From Crotophaga sulcirostris (lineage: Eukaryota; Chordata; Aves; Cuculiformes; Crotophagidae): 64,000 bases of DNA. Below are positions 46,621-60,179 of this stretch, piece after piece. Both the position numbers and the translations under genes were made by a program. Each line of letters starts with the position of its first letter. Position 1 is the first letter of the stretch. The notes beneath the pieces were generated by a model that saw only the letters and a list, made by a program, of their open reading frames with translations, searched no databases and was not told the DNA's origin. The stretch lies in assembly GCA_013397455.1 (NCBI GenBank), contig VYZB01000276.1, positions 111,423 to 175,422 of the forward strand, given 5' to 3'.

Positions 46621-48959
46621 GTTTTTATCTCCTTATGACTTAATTGTTTGTGTTCGCAAAGGATGTGGCAATTTTTTTTTCTTTAACTGTCATGTGGTTT
46701 TCATTCTGCTGTTCTCATTGTGTCTAGGGATTTTTAGCCTTTTGCAGCAGGCAGGGAGAATCGTTGCTTTAGTTTATAATGCTCTGTCAGGCTTGTGACC
46801 ATAAATAATCCATGGTAGAGCAGTGATCACACTGCATTTCCCCAGGAGCTGCAGGCTACCTTTGCACTGGACATGCACCCCCTACATTGCTTTAGGCATT
46901 TGAGTGGTTCTTATTTTCAGTTTATTTTAAAAAGTTGCAAATGGACAATTTTAAAATGGTTTGTTATTGTTATTTAAGTTGATTTAGTATTTAGACATTT
47001 GCATTTCTGCTTTAAAGAGACTGCAAATTAAAACCAGTTCAAGTCAGGAATGTGTATTCACTACAGCTTTGGAACATGTATGGCATCTGAAGTTTATGGC
47101 TTTGAAAGCAGTTGCCCTCTTTCAAATGGTTCTAATAAGATAGAGTGTGATGATTTATACCTCTTGAGATGTTGAGCTGCCATCCAAAAATGTTGTTTGA
47201 CTCCTAAAGAAAAAAGCATTGGTGGGCCTGATTTTGGGAAAAGAAAAAAAAACTGATGGGATTTCATTGAGACTTAAACATTATGTGTGTAAAAATTCAT
47301 TATTTAACACTGTCTCCATCCACCACGAAGGTGTTTGGGATCCATCAGCTGTGAGTTTCTGGAAAGGACAGAGAGGAGAGCAGAGCCCTTACGTGACCTG
47401 CTTTTCCTCCTGCTCCAAAAGGCGTTGCTGTACCAGGAAAAGAAAATTTGACTCCGGTCCCGAAGGAGGCTCTTTGACTCTGAACTGACAGAACTCATGG
47501 TTCAGAGCCACAAGCTGGGGGTCTGAGGCTGTGTCCAGGCTGTGCAGCTCAGCGTGGTGCAGGTCCATCACACCGAGCTCCCCACCACTACTGTGTCGCA
47601 GCGGGGCCGTTCACACGTAGGAGAAAAGGCGTTTGGAAACAGTGAGCTGGAGTTTTTACATGTGTCTGTATTTTAATATAAAACAGGGTGTGTAGCTCTC
47701 AAGTGCTCAAGGGTGTGTTTCAGCCTTGATGCAAAAAATAAAGCATGGGTAGGGAAAGCAAAGGGAGAAAGGGAGCAGAATGAAATCTCACATGGCTCGT
47801 TGGAAGAGGAAGGACTTGAAAGAAGGCGTTTTTGAAGAGGCACTAGGAATAAGAAATGGTGTCTTAACTTGGGAATCTGTGATGTGTTTCTCAGGGTGAT
47901 TTTAAAAAAAATTAAGTGTTACGATTAGGGTGTTGTTTCCTTAAACAAAATGGGAATGTTGTAATTTTTATAGATTACCTACATTCACCCCATCCCTGTG
48001 GGCCTGCAGAAGTGGCCCTGACTTTCATTAGAGGTTGTCAGATGACATTTGCAAACCCTGAGATGAGTTACAAATGATGATTGTCCATTCATTTGACCAG
48101 AAGAACTGGGGAGGGGAGGCATGCAGAGGGCAAGAGGAGGTTCAGGTCTGTCTTGGTGAGCGTGGCTTGAGTTTTAATCAGTGTGGCATTTCCTCTTCCT
48201 GCGGGCCAGAGCAACACCTGTGTTTTTGTTTAGGTATTACAAGGGACAGTTGATGGGAAGGACAGTTTGAAGGGAAGCGTGTTAGAGCCCATCTGCATAC
48301 ATTGCCTTCAAAGGGTGTGCACAGTGCTCTGGCAAATAATTTTGAAAAATTAGAGAGAGTGAGATGTCTTGATGGAGCTAATAGAGCTCCAGTGAAACTG
48401 CTTTAACAAAGCATCTGTCATGGAGGGGAGACCTCAGGGCTGATATAAAAGGTCAAAGATATTTTGTGTGATGTAGTTTTAAATGATTTCTTAACCTCAA
48501 AACAAGAAACTAGCCCTGAGGGTTATGTTTTGTTTCAAAGGACAAACACTGTTCTTACTTTCATTCTTTGTTTCATACAAACCTATTTCAGAAAGCTGTA
48601 AAATCATGTACACTATTTTCTGTCCTGGATCTTTTTCCACTCCTGAGAACTTTAATGGGAATTGTCACTCCCAGGGCCATTTTGCAGCTTGGCTGGTGTG
48701 TAGCCACACAGTATTTCCCCAATGTCTCCAGCACCTTTCTTGGCACACGTTGCGGGATTGGCAGGTGAGAGAAAGAAGTGTAGCAGGCAGTGCTGTAACC
48801 ACGTTTCTGAGACAGCAGCAGGACAGCTACAGGGTCACAGCGAGCAGAGAATCTCTGATCTACAAAACTGAGAACAGTTTGCTCCTGTTCTCCTCTGTGC
48901 ATTTACTTGTTTGTGTTTTTAGAGGATGAAAATCTTGAGTTGTGTGGAGGGAGATGATT
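46621..48959. other. Non-coding stretch, no gene recognised
   Basis: SOX-like TTGTTATTGTTAT occurs near 46961. A modest CpG patch lies at 47570-47635. Frames of 134 codons plus (48525-48929) and 104 codons minus (48588-48902) oppose each other and show no domain. Confidence 0.5.
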
Positions 48960-49520
48960 ACCACTCACAGAGGACTAGAGCATTTAAGAGCTGTGGTTTT
49001 GTTCAGGGCTGCACGGAAAGCCAAACCTGTGAAATTCTCTGTAAAGGGAATGGGGCCCTGACTCAGGGCAAGCTGACTGGGGGGTGCGTGGAGGAATCTG
49101 CCTGGAGAGCTGGGGCTCCTCACAGACACAGTCCTGGGAACCACGTTTCCAAGCTCTGGGCTGCCCTTTAATCTGCCAGGTGGGCTGAAGGGAAGCCAGG
49201 AAACTGGAAGTCTTGGGAGCCACGGCTCCAAAGTGTCTGGCTCAGCTATGGTTGCAGGCTCTGGCTCCATGTCAGCTACTGATGGGGAGCCAGAGATCCC
49301 TGCTTCCCCGCAGCCTCTGGAGGAGCTGTGCTGGAGGGGCCGTGCCGGCACCGGGCAGAGGTGGAACCAGAAGGCACAGTGCCAAAGGGCTGAGAGCTGG
49401 CAGGGCAAGCTCCCTGCCAACCTGGCAAGGCTGCTCGGTGGGACCGGAGTCAGCAGTGAGGGTCCCATCACAGCACTAGCAGGGCTCTGCAGTGAATGTT
49501 TCAGAACTGAACCATCTCAA
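48960..49520. other. GC-rich block of unknown nature with open frames on both strands
   Basis: GC content rises in a ~550-bp block rich in CTGG/CCAG words but poor in CpG. The minus strand is open for 168 codons (48965-49471), the longest Met-initiated frame in the window, and the plus strand for 137 codons (49233-49646). The sequence ends at a plausible plus-strand donor, AAG|GTAATG near 49522. Compositional openness on both strands is the simplest explanation. A single-exon lineage-specific gene, an exon, or an unrecognised GC-rich repeat are alternatives. No known domain is seen on either strand. Confidence 0.3.
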
Positions 49521-51159
49521 GGTAATGTTTTGATTGTGCAGGTTTGGCATTCTCCAGTGGAAATTCACTCTCCTAAAGAACTTCTGACCAGCATTTTTGA
49601 AATCCAGGGTTTTCTTTTTCAAACACAAAGTAATTTTGTTGATTAAAGGCTTACTTTTGCAGCAATAAGGTTTTTTGTTTTTGTTTTGTTTTTTTCTCCT
49701 TTGTTGCTGTTTGTTATTCAGGATTTCTGGTTACCTTTCTATATCAAATATTCAGGGGGTAATCAATACATTTTTCATATGCTAGAGTATAAATTCAGTC
49801 ACATCCAACAGAGGGAAAATCTGTTTTCCGTGAAATTCAGTACAAATCTGTGATGAGTGAACTTTACTGCTGATTTGCCAGGACTAGAAATTTAGGGTGC
49901 TGGTCATGTCATCAGACTGACTTATGTGGCGTAATGAAATTTAGTCCTTTAAAATGTGTTGATTGGATCTTAGAGAAGATGCATCTTCAGTTGGGAGGTG
50001 TATTGGAGACACTAATTGTAATCATCTGTCATTATATTAATAAATGACATATTACACTGTAATTGAAGAGAGCAAAGCAAAACCAACAACCCCAAAACCA
50101 AAACAACAAACCCCAAGGATTCAGGGAAAACCACTACCTTTACAAACTGCTATAAACTTGTATTCGAAGACCTCCTTACATTATTTGCAGTTATTGCATA
50201 AACATGTTGCACAACAGCTATACTGTTAGCAAAATACATAAACACATACTTGCAATATTTCTCAGAGCAGATCATACCGCAGGGGCTGCTGACATGTTCT
50301 GTGGGACTTTGCTAGCTCTTCCAGCCAGCCTGTTCACAGCTCTGAAGGGAGGAGAAACACAAGGAGTGTGGAAACCCCCAGCGTGCCTGCACGCAGAGTG
50401 TGTGCCGTGGTTTCTCGCACAGGCGTTCTTCCCAGGGTTGCAGATTTCCTTTCCCACCACCCAGATTATGATCTTGGCTATTTTATTCATCTGTCGTTGT
50501 TGTGCCCCTGTCTGGCCCATCTCTCACGTTGTCATTAAGCAGCATGGTCCCCCTTTTTCTTTCATGCTCTGCTTCCTAGTACCCATCCTGATTTTCTCAT
50601 AATCAAGCCCTAAATCCCATTTGTGCCTACTACATAAGCTGGTGTTTCTTGATGGAAATTCTTGGTTCAACCCAAGTTCTGTCCCTTGGAAAAAAACTTT
50701 TTATATCTGCAGTTCAGTTTCCTAAGAACCCTTTTCCTTTGCCTGCTTGTTGTCCTAGGAAAATATGAATTTTGTGGCTGATTTATCAAAGGTAAGATTT
50801 TGTTTTCTGTGCTTTTTGCTTTCTTGAACACGTGGAGAATATGGAAAAAAAACAGAAGGGAAATGGAAGTGTACCAACCGATAAGATATGGACAGGGGAT
50901 CATCAGTGTGGACAGGCAGATGAAAAGGCAGATGAGTTCTTGGGATGTATCAGGTAACTGATATTTCAGTGTAAAAGTATAAGGTTGTGGCAAGACCCTG
51001 CCTGAAATTCTCTGCACACCTTTGGATTATGACTCTGAATACTCTCACTGATACAGACGGGCTCTTTGGTGAGGCTGCAGGTATGGCTTGTTCAGTCAAG
51101 CCAGCTGCTTGCTACGGTGACTGTTACTGCTCTGTGTGAATGAGGAAGGTGTCCTCATA
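49521..51159. other. Non-coding stretch, no gene recognised
   Basis: A T/G-rich tract lies at 49670-49695. Frames of 132 codons plus (50204-50602) and 116 codons minus (50667-51017) have no domain. Confidence 0.5.
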
Positions 51160-52030
51160 AATGCCAGAAAAGCAGGGAATGCAAGGGAGGGAGACGCTGA
51201 TGCACAATTAAATTTGTCTAAACTAGCCATCAGTAACGTTAATGTTTTCAAAATGGAAAGGCTGTCAGGCACTGGAACGGCTTTCCAGCAGGAGCAGTTT
51301 AGACAAGAAACTTAATTAGTTTGGAGATGGCACTCATTCAGATCCTTGGAAGTGCAGTGTGCCTGCAATAAAAGGAGGCTGCACCGGATCACCCTACACG
51401 TGACTCTAAGCCATTGTGGCTCCCTGTGGTCTCCAGCCTTCCCCCCTCTGGCGATGGTCTCGCACCTCCTGGCATTGCCCACAGCCGCTGTCTGTGCCTC
51501 CTCAGCATCCTGCCCACCCCCTGCTGCCCACGGCCCACCCGCTCCTGGTGGTTCTCAATGAAAGGACATTTTGTGGAGCTGATTCACTGCTGTGTTTTTA
51601 CTCTTTGCTCCTTTGTATAATCCTTGCTCTTTCAAGCTAACGGCTTCCCCTCAGAAGGCTTGCCAGTAGCAATTGTGATCTTAATACTTCATGCCAGGTT
51701 CATCTCGCTGTCCTTGCAGCATAAATGAGGCTTATGTGCAAGCCAGAGAGTGCATCTTTCCTTTTGTAAGGCCACAGTTAATTGCAATTAAACAGTCAGC
51801 CTTGGTAAAATTAATATAATTATTGCTGTGCTATGCATGTGCTATAACTTTGGAAACAGCTAACTAATGTCAAGCAAATACAAATGTAGCCCTTTGCTTA
51901 CTGGGATTTTTAATTTATTTTAATCACCTGTTTGCCTTGGCAGAAACATATATTTTAGATATTCGAATCAGTGGGAAAATAAACTAGTAACTTTGCTTTA
52001 AGTATAATCTGACATCTGTTCCTTTCGTCT
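51160..52030. promoter_or_regulatory. Possible conserved non-coding region around a homeodomain palindrome
   Basis: Most of this region is repeat-free, with a GC-richer middle (51400-51560) and an AT-rich right half holding many homeodomain-type cores. These include CTTAATTAG near 51312 and the perfect palindrome TTAATTGCAATTAA at 51778-51791. Further right are TAATATAATTATTG and AATTTATTTTAATCACC. The right half has the look of a deeply conserved enhancer. A faint CR1-like word (CAGGCACTGGAACGGCTTTC) near 51265 leaves a little room for an old repeat at the left. Confidence 0.3.
51778..51791. promoter_or_regulatory. Perfect P4-type homeodomain palindrome
   Basis: TTAATTGCAATTAA is identical to its reverse complement and holds two TAAT half-sites separated by four bases (TAAT-TGCA-ATTA). 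This is the spacing bound cooperatively by some paired-class homeodomain dimers (established for P3/P4 sites). Confidence 0.6.
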
Positions 52031-55000
52031 TTTCTGTTCAGCTTCCTTCATTATGCTTCTTCACAGCTCTCTTTGTTCTCAAATATGTTAATTTCTTGGG
52101 TTGTTTATACCACATACCTAAAATGTGGATTCTAAAGAGTTCTTTAGACTTTAAAGTTGCTCTTATTATCCCGAAACCACCACTTGTACATGTACAAACC
52201 AAGCTTGTGGGAGTACCCCACACAGCAGAGTTGCCAACTGTGTTTCCAGACTGCTGGAAGGTTGTGTTGTACATTTGATGTGACAGGACTGACCATCAGA
52301 ATGAACTCCGCGTGCTTTTACTTGTGAGCATGGAACCAGCAGCTGATGTTCCCAGGCTGAGCCACACCTTTGCTTCCTTTTGTCAGCATCTGTTGCTGCT
52401 GCACAGAGCTGTGGTTCAGCTGCACTGAACAGATGACCTTGTGATTGCAGGACCCTAATATTGGGGCTGACTTCCTGCAGTCATGGTCTTCAGCAGACCC
52501 AGCGTGAGCACAAGTAGGCCATAGGAGGTAGATCTCTGTAGATTACTCTATGGATTGTTTGATTTGTTCTCCTGAACACAACGCAATTCATGAGACAGTG
52601 TGATATTCCCTAACGAATATAGACAGTATGTAATCTTGCTTAATGGATCCTAAGCGCAGCTGTTTACTGGAAGACCTATTTGGAACAAAGGAATTCATTT
52701 TTATTATTTTAATTGTAGTGGCAGTCTCTCAGCATTGAGCAAGAGGACGCCCAACGTAGATAAATTGTTCATAATTTGTGAAATGCGAATGTTCATAATA
52801 TGAAACAAAGGGAGTGTTGCCATTTTGATTCCAAATGAGCTATCGTATCCTTCTGAATAGTGTCTCATAGTAGTTCCCCAAAGTACCTCCTCTGGAAATA
52901 AGCATTACTTGGAAAGAAAAACCCAGAAATAACCTTCTGACTGCAGGCCCTCTCATCTCAATTGTACATGAGGTTAGGTTGGAGGTCACGGATGCGTTGC
53001 AGGAGGAGGAGGGCTCTTTGCCGAGGCTGGAGGTAGAAAGGATTTCAGTTCTTCTCATGACTGGTTCCTAATGTTTCACAAGTACACATTTCTTTCAGAA
53101 TTTAAGAGAAGAAAAACCGTATTTTGACTAAGGAATGTGATTCCCTCTCCCCCAAAAGAGATATTTATTCAAAAGCTGGAGCAAGTCCAGTTCAAATGTT
53201 AAATACTGAGCCAGTACAGAGACATATAGCACATGTTCATCACCGTGCAGGTGCGAGGGGAAAGGGAGTTTAGGCTTGAGCCGTTTTGAAATATTGCTTT
53301 TACCTACATGTTTGACATTTTCTAGCTCTTTTATAAGGAGTGATGGAAATCTACGTTATTCCACCTTTAATAAAATGAACTTCTTGCTCGTTAAAGGTGC
53401 CAGATTGACAACTGTGGAGACTGAAGTCTTCTGTTTACCCAGAGAATAAGCACAGCATTGGAAAGCTGCAGTACAGACTTTCTTCAGGTGCTGCCTAAGC
53501 TAGTGTGCCTCAGCCTTGACCTGGTGAGAAATTCACCCATTCTCATTACAGCTCTAGCTTTTGTGATCAGACCCTGCAAGGGAGGAGTCAGTTCAGCCTA
53601 GTTCTAATGAGGCTGTTATTCCTTTAAGAATATTTTTGGACCTAAGCAGACCACCCCACAAGCTGCCTCTGGAGTGTATGCAGTAAAGCAGAATAACTCC
53701 ATCATCTTTTCTTTCACTTTGTACACACAAAACTGAACACGTCTTTGATGAACCCCAGGTGAAAATTCAGAGCTTGCCATGAAAAATAAGTAGCAGGAAA
53801 AGATGACTAACTGAACACATACGTTGAGAAAACCTCAAGGGACTCCTCGTTTTCCTCCTCTAGTCTTAATCACTGGTGTATTTGTCCTTTACAATTGGCG
53901 AATGTCTGAATGTGTGTGTTTCAGGACAATAATAAATAGTGGCTTTGCATTAAGAGAGATCTGGTCTACACATCCCAGAAAAAATGGAGGAGGGAAACTG
54001 AGGGTTGAGTACAAAAATCCTCACAGTGCTCTCATTTTTATGGCTAGCAAAATTCAGACAATTTAGCTTCGGGAAAATGTATGACATGTAACCTAATAGG
54101 TCTTCTTCAAAACCAGTTTGTATTGATTGCCTGACTTCCAAGAAGAGAGTTTTACAGATACTCCAATTCAACAAATTACTTAAAAGATAGAAATTTATGT
54201 GTAATGGTAATACTACTGACCTCAAAAATTCAACTTGCCAGTTAATGTTGATGTAGACAACTTTTTCATTACTGTCCTGTCCTATAATAATTTTTTTTTT
54301 CGTATTACCAGTTCTGTGGAGAAGTACTTTTCAGTACACTCACTTGTGATGAAACTGATAACAGTGAGATCTTAAAATGTTAAATAGCGGATTCTTTAAA
54401 TACATATTTAGATAAAGTATTTTTAATGTAATGCCAGGAATGATTAATTTAGTGGGTTTGCAATAAATAGTGGAATCACTAGGTGCTTTTCCTACTGGAA
54501 AACACTCTTTTCTTTTAGAAACACACCTGCACTGTGCTGTCAGTCCCTGTAAGCACACTTGTTCTGAAAATCTCCATGAAGCATGGTCTTACTGTCCTCC
54601 TGGTAAGGCGAAAACTAGACTGTAAAAAGAGATGATCTCTGCATTGTTTCATTCTGTAAATGTTGTTTCTGAGGAAGCGCTTAGTTCTTCTGATACACTA
54701 CAACTAGATCAGCTTTATGGGTGTAACCCCAGTAGAAATACTGTTGAGGAAAATGTTTGTGCCAATGTGGCTCTGAAGGACGAGTCCTGGAGATAATCTG
54801 ACACTTATTCTAGGTTTCTCCAGTAGAAGGAAGTCAAGTAGGATAATCTTCTGTGAAAAGGTTAAAGCATCAGGCTGGGACATATAGGAGATATAGAAAA
54901 TAGGAAAACATGAAGGTGGTTTCCTGTTGAATATTAAGCAATTTAGGAGAGGAAGAAAGATTTTAAAACTCCAGGATGTGTAAAGGGCACTGCCACAGGT

Positions 55001-57610
55001 TAGAGAAGGTCTGTTGGAGGAGAAAAATAAGGAGAAAATTAGCCTCTTGAAAGTAGTTGTGTACCTATTAATATATGAACTGAGAAGTAACTGACACCCC
55101 GAAGAAGGCCAGGTCGTTTCGGAACTTTTGGGAGCTTCACCACTTGGAGTGGGCTACCATGTAGTTTTCTGTGCTCCTGTGAAACGAGGGTAATGTCCCT
55201 TACAGTTTCCCACCTTGGCTGTGGGCTGCAGCTCTCCGAGGGTGCAGCTTTCCATTTGTAGTGCAGCTGTGTTTCCTTCAAGCCTGTTGCTGTCCTCAGA
55301 CTGTAGGTAGGTAACAGTGACCTACAGCCTCACCAGGGCAATTGCGATCCAGTTCCACTGAAGACAGTGTTAAGTCTTGATCTTTTTTTAAATTGAGAGA
55401 AAAGCCTGTGCTCCTGCAGTCTTATTTGGGGAGTTCATGTAGTGTCGCGATTCAGTGCACGTACGCTGTGACAGAGCGGCTGGAGAACGCTGCAAAGCTG
55501 TGCTTCTCTTGGAAAACACTACTCAGAATGCTTAACTCAGGCTTTCAGTGATGGAGCACAGTTGTGCTGTTGGGGCAGTAATTTTCAGATAAGGTTTCCA
55601 GACACAATTTCTGCTTTAAGTCTTCGCCAGTACTAACATTAAGTGAACATAAGTATACATCTATTTTTTTATATCATCTAGATATGTGGTGTTATTAATG
55701 TAACTTTTAATTTACATGTCAGAGTAGATAAAACCCATTTGGGTTAGTATCACCAGGAAACTGCTGAGATGGTGAGTTTTAGGTGGGTGACTGTGTCACA
55801 CAAAGCAAGGGAAAAAGCAATGAAATGGAAGAGGGCTAAAACATTTCAGGCCTGTTACAGATCCCATATGGCGACAAATCACTTTTTTGGCAATTTCCAG
55901 AAGATAGTGATATGATTTCACCCCTTCATGTCTGTCACCACATCATCTAGTGCAGAGAACAGCACAGAGGAATGTGAGACAGAGTTAGCATGAGTTTAAC
56001 TCTTCTGAATTTAGCATGTTTGTGCATATTGTCTTAAAAAAAACCCATTTCAGTACAAACCAGTTTCAAAAGTATAATGTTAAGTTCACTTTGGTTTGAA
56101 GGCATGTATTGCACGCTTTCAGGAGACCCTTTAGTGATTAGAGGGGAAAAAAGTATTTTTGTTCTTTTGTTTTTGTAAGGTTATCTTTCAGTGTGTGTTG
56201 TCATTACTGGTTCCTTTTTGTTGAAGCTCTGAAGGAATGATGCAGTCATTTCTTTTTTGTGACACCTGGTTGTTTTTTCTTTGTTTTACACTCAGAGTAC
56301 AAGAGAGTAATTTGCAGAGATCCACAAGTCTCTCATTCTTCTGCATTAGAACATTCACCATAGAAACTATTTACATCGCTGCTTAACAGGGAAGAAGGGG
56401 GAGAAGTTCCTTTGAATTAGAGCAGACCTGAAGCCTTAACTTCTGAAGTCACTTGAGTGTTTGGGATCTACGTATTTTGGCAGAGAGCTGGAAGACCTTT
56501 TTAATGCCTGGGCTGATTACCTGTAGGTTTGGAATCTCCTGTTGGGGACAGCAGGAGTAGCATCAGGCCGTGTGTGATATTGGATGGCCAACAAACAGGG
56601 CTAGTAGGAACTAGCTGTGACACGATGTGGTCGGCTGTACAAGGCATGGTCACCACTTCAATCCCAGATAGACCCATTTGCGAATAGGGAGGAGAGGGCG
56701 TCCTCCCATGTGAGAAAACTTACTTCCCAGGAATTCCTACTAGTCTGGCATGTCGTAGTAGCTATTTGTGTTTATGTGGTCACACACAGAGATGGAACTG
56801 AGATAACACCAATAAAGTTTGCAGGTACATGCTGGATTGCCAGACTTTTACATCAAACTTCATCTAACATCCAGCAAACTTCTATTCAATCTCAGTGCTA
56901 AAGTTGCTTTGTCTGCCTTCCCTTACTACCTGTGTTATTTTACTGTGCTATAAAATTTAACATTAGTAAGTGGTATGGTATTAAAGGTAGTAAAAAAAAG
57001 AGGCAAGAATATGAATTAAAAGTTATAAAAATGTGATTGACCGTTTCTGACTTTGCACAGAAGTAAAACATCTATTATTTCTTACTCACATGTGCATCAT
57101 TTTATATCACATATGGAGTAAAATACAGCATTGTACTGGCCATAACCTTCATTTTGATTTGTCAGTGGTAAGTATCTAAAATTTATACTCTGCTATAAAA
57201 TTCTTTATAGAAAAAAAAGTATTTTATGTAATGTTCCCACGCTGAGGTACTAGTGACTTCTTTTTGTATATTTGAGAATAATTGGTTCAGAATCAGAAAT
57301 TCAGCTTCAGCTGACTAGAACGGTTTTCTTAACTCTCTGTGCAATACCGGGGTAATTTATGCCTTGATGCCTGAGATATTATCTACAAAAGGTGAAATTA
57401 AAGTATTTATTATGTATTGGAATTACTATTGCTAGTGAGTTATAGATTTTTAACTCTTAACCTCTGGCCTCTATTGTCTCTGTGGCATTATAAAATTATC
57501 TTTTTCCTTCTTCAAGGAAAACTATTTAGTACCTATTACCTCTTCTCATTGTTTATCCCCTAAGTCCTACTTTTACCTTATAAACAAATGCTTACATGCG
57601 TAGTCCCTAC
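52031..57610. other. Non-coding stretch, no gene recognised
   Basis: AT-rich with short frames (at most 94 codons, 56617-56901 plus). A T run lies near 54291. No interspersed repeat is confidently recognised. CpGs are scattered singly, and there is no promoter-like patch. Confidence 0.55.
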
Positions 57611-58012
57611 GAGCAGCGAGTGAGGGAGCTGGGGCTGTTTAGAAGAGGAGGCTCAGGGGAGACCTTATTGCTCTCTACAACTGCCTAAAAGGAGGTTGGA
57701 GTCAGGCAGGGGTTGGTCTCTTCTCTCAGGTGACCAGGGACAGAACTAGAGGACATGGACTTAAACTTCGTCAGGGAAAGTTTAGACTTCATGTTAGGAA
57801 AAAGTTCTTCCCTGAAAGGGTGATTGGCCATTGGAGTGCGCAGCCCGGGGAGGTGGTGGAGTCGCCAGCCCTGGTGGTGTTTGAGAGGAGATTGGCTGAG
57901 GCACTCAGTGCCAGGGTTTAGATGCTGGGTTGGTGTTAGTGTTGGGTTATAGGTTGGACTCGATGATCTCGGAGGTCCTTTCCAACCTTATAATACTGTG
58001 GTACTGTAGTGA
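57611..58012 (+). mobile_element. CR1 LINE, 5'-truncated, plus strand
   Basis: This is the longest and best-preserved CR1 copy here. In order it shows GTGAGGGAGCTGGGGCTGTT, AGAGGAGGCTCAGGGGAGAC, TTATTGCTCTCTACAACTGC, an AGGAGGTTGGAGTCAGGCAG block, TTAGGAAAAAGTTCTTCCCT, GAAAGGGTGATTGGCCATTG and a GGGGAGGTGGTGGAGTCGCC block. It ends with GGTTGGACTCGATGATCTCG, GAGGTCCTTTCCAACCTTAT and a short imperfect terminal repeat. It contains only the end of the reverse-transcriptase ORF plus the 3' UTR. The 63-codon frame at 57730-57921 is a relic of it. It cannot be autonomous. Confidence 0.95.
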
Positions 58013-60179
58013 TACCTGCAAACATGAATCTGCTGAATGCTATGATGTGGCTGTAATATTACCAGGGATCGTTTTAGTGGAACTGGTGAGCAACTTAACT
58101 CCTAGTTTTAGCTGTAACATAAACTTAGCATGCTGAAGAAGAAAAAATTAGTGTCCTTCAACGATGTTCTTTATTGTACATTCCTAAGGAGCAAGATTTT
58201 ATGTTAGCAGTTCACATTGTGCGAAAGAGTAAAATTTAAAATACTGTAAATAACAGCACAGTAGATTTGTGATTGTTGGATCCAGCTTAAAATCAAAGTG
58301 ATTGAGCGTTTTCTTGTTAAGCACCGTGGGAGCTCAGTGGGCCCAAGGTCAATGCCTAAATCAGTGGTTCATGTTCTGCAACCCATTATGTGAGTATATT
58401 AATGGTGAAGAAATTTCCTTCATTGGCACCAGTTTATACAGAGATGGGACAAGTCTGGTTTGTGACTTGTCCAAACCTTGCTGGCTCTGGGCAAATGAGT
58501 GTTCAGCAACGCAACTGGGTTGTTCTGAGTGTGAGTCCAGAGGTTCACAGGTTGCAGAGGCTGCTGTCCGGCCACTTGCTAATTACCCTTGAGGGCAGTA
58601 GGCTGGTTTCTCAAGAGGCTGTATGAAAAGGTACTAAAGAAAATTGATTATTTATATTATCAAGTAAAGCATCCTGGTACTTCTTACATTAGAAAAGGAT
58701 ATTTTGTCAAATTGTTTCATACTTCACTAGTAACTTTATCAGACTTGTTTCCTGAAGGCTTTTAACTCTGTTTTTATACTTTAACCATTAATAACTTCCT
58801 TCTGAATTCAGATTTTGAAATTCTTGTTCTTCCCTGTGCTTCCTTTTATATTTTTTGAGGAATTAATCTGAGTGATGCTCCCAGAATGAGCTCACTTGTG
58901 TTTTCTTTGGGAGGAGACGTGTACAATGAAGTATTGGGCAGACTGGTGCATTTTACTTTTCATATTGACTTATTACTGGTGTGATTATGTGGAGTATTTT
59001 TTTAGATGTAATCTCCTGCTCTAGTACAGTGAAGAATTTAAGCATTGCATAAGTACTGTATTGAATCCACAAGTTGCTTCTTGTTAAACTTTCACAGGTC
59101 CTTATGCAAATTTTATAGGTTATGTGAAATACATGCAGAGCCAGAGAACACCGTTTCAGGAATCTACGTACCGAGAGGATGCAGAGGAATGGCTGCCATT
59201 AGGACATCAAAACCCACATAGCTTTTTTGGTTATAGTTTTGCTTAAGGGAAAGCACAAAGAGATTAATCAGAGCTGTTAGAAACACTGTAGTGCCTAGTG
59301 TGTATTTGTACGATGCTGTAAATCACGTAAGGACCCTGTCTGTTAAGAGCAGTGGAGTAAGGGAACAGAGGAAGGGACTTAAGCCTCAAGTCCTGTTTCC
59401 CACAGCACTGCCCGTTACTCTGAATTGCTTCTGCAGACTGTGGCTTTCTGTTGTTGGGGCTGAGCTTCACCTTGTGCGCTTGAGATGATGCAGGAGTTAC
59501 TCCTTCCTTTTTGTGAAGCCCCTTTGGGTTTTCCTTGACCAAGAGTCATGAGCGGTTTGTAGCACTGGACTCACTGTAATTCAGCGTAAAGATGGCAAGG
59601 TGCTGGAAGCCACAAGCGTCCGTCTTGTATTAGACACTGCATGAACAGTAAAATAGGGTATTTGGCTTTTTGTTATGCTTGTAAACCAGTGGCTAACTAT
59701 TCCTTTGCTCATGGAGGAATCACTTGCTTAATTTATTAAACAGACTTTCTTGTTTTGGTAGGGGCATAGGGAGCTTGGAAGTCTTTCCATGCTGGGAGCA
59801 GGGAAGTCTCTTGGAACAAATGTGTGCAGGCCAAGTGCTGAGGTACATTTTGCCTTAGAGTGACCTCTCAAAGAATTTCACACACGCTCTGGGCACTGGG
59901 TTTCTTTCCGTGGGTTTACCCTTAAGTGCAAAACCATATGTTTTAGGTAAGGTTAAGCAATCAGCAGGTTGTACGCTTAACCCTTGAGTACCTTATCTGG
60001 GACTGGACACTTTTATTACATCGCTTCAGTCTGTGTGTTACGCCACTACCAAGTGAGAATTGGGAAGGTTGATACAAGTGCCTCTTGAATACTGTGGTTT
60101 TTTAGCTCATTGATTGATATTTATTCCAGATGTAGGTTGTGATTTATTTATTTATTTAATATATTTCATAGCTGAGGTT
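58013..60179. other. Non-coding stretch, no gene recognised
   Basis: Frames reach 96 codons (58302-58592 plus) with another overlapping frame and no domain. A short (ATTT)n tract lies at 60142-60159. Confidence 0.55.
60142..60159. repeat. Short (ATTT)n microsatellite
   Basis: Four uninterrupted ATTT units followed by an A-rich end. It may be polymorphic. Confidence 0.7.

Noticed and set aside
51230..51300. Possible CR1-like words (CAGGCACTGGAACGGCTTTC)
   Set aside because: Only one word matches. The flanks do not continue in CR1 order, so I did not call a repeat.
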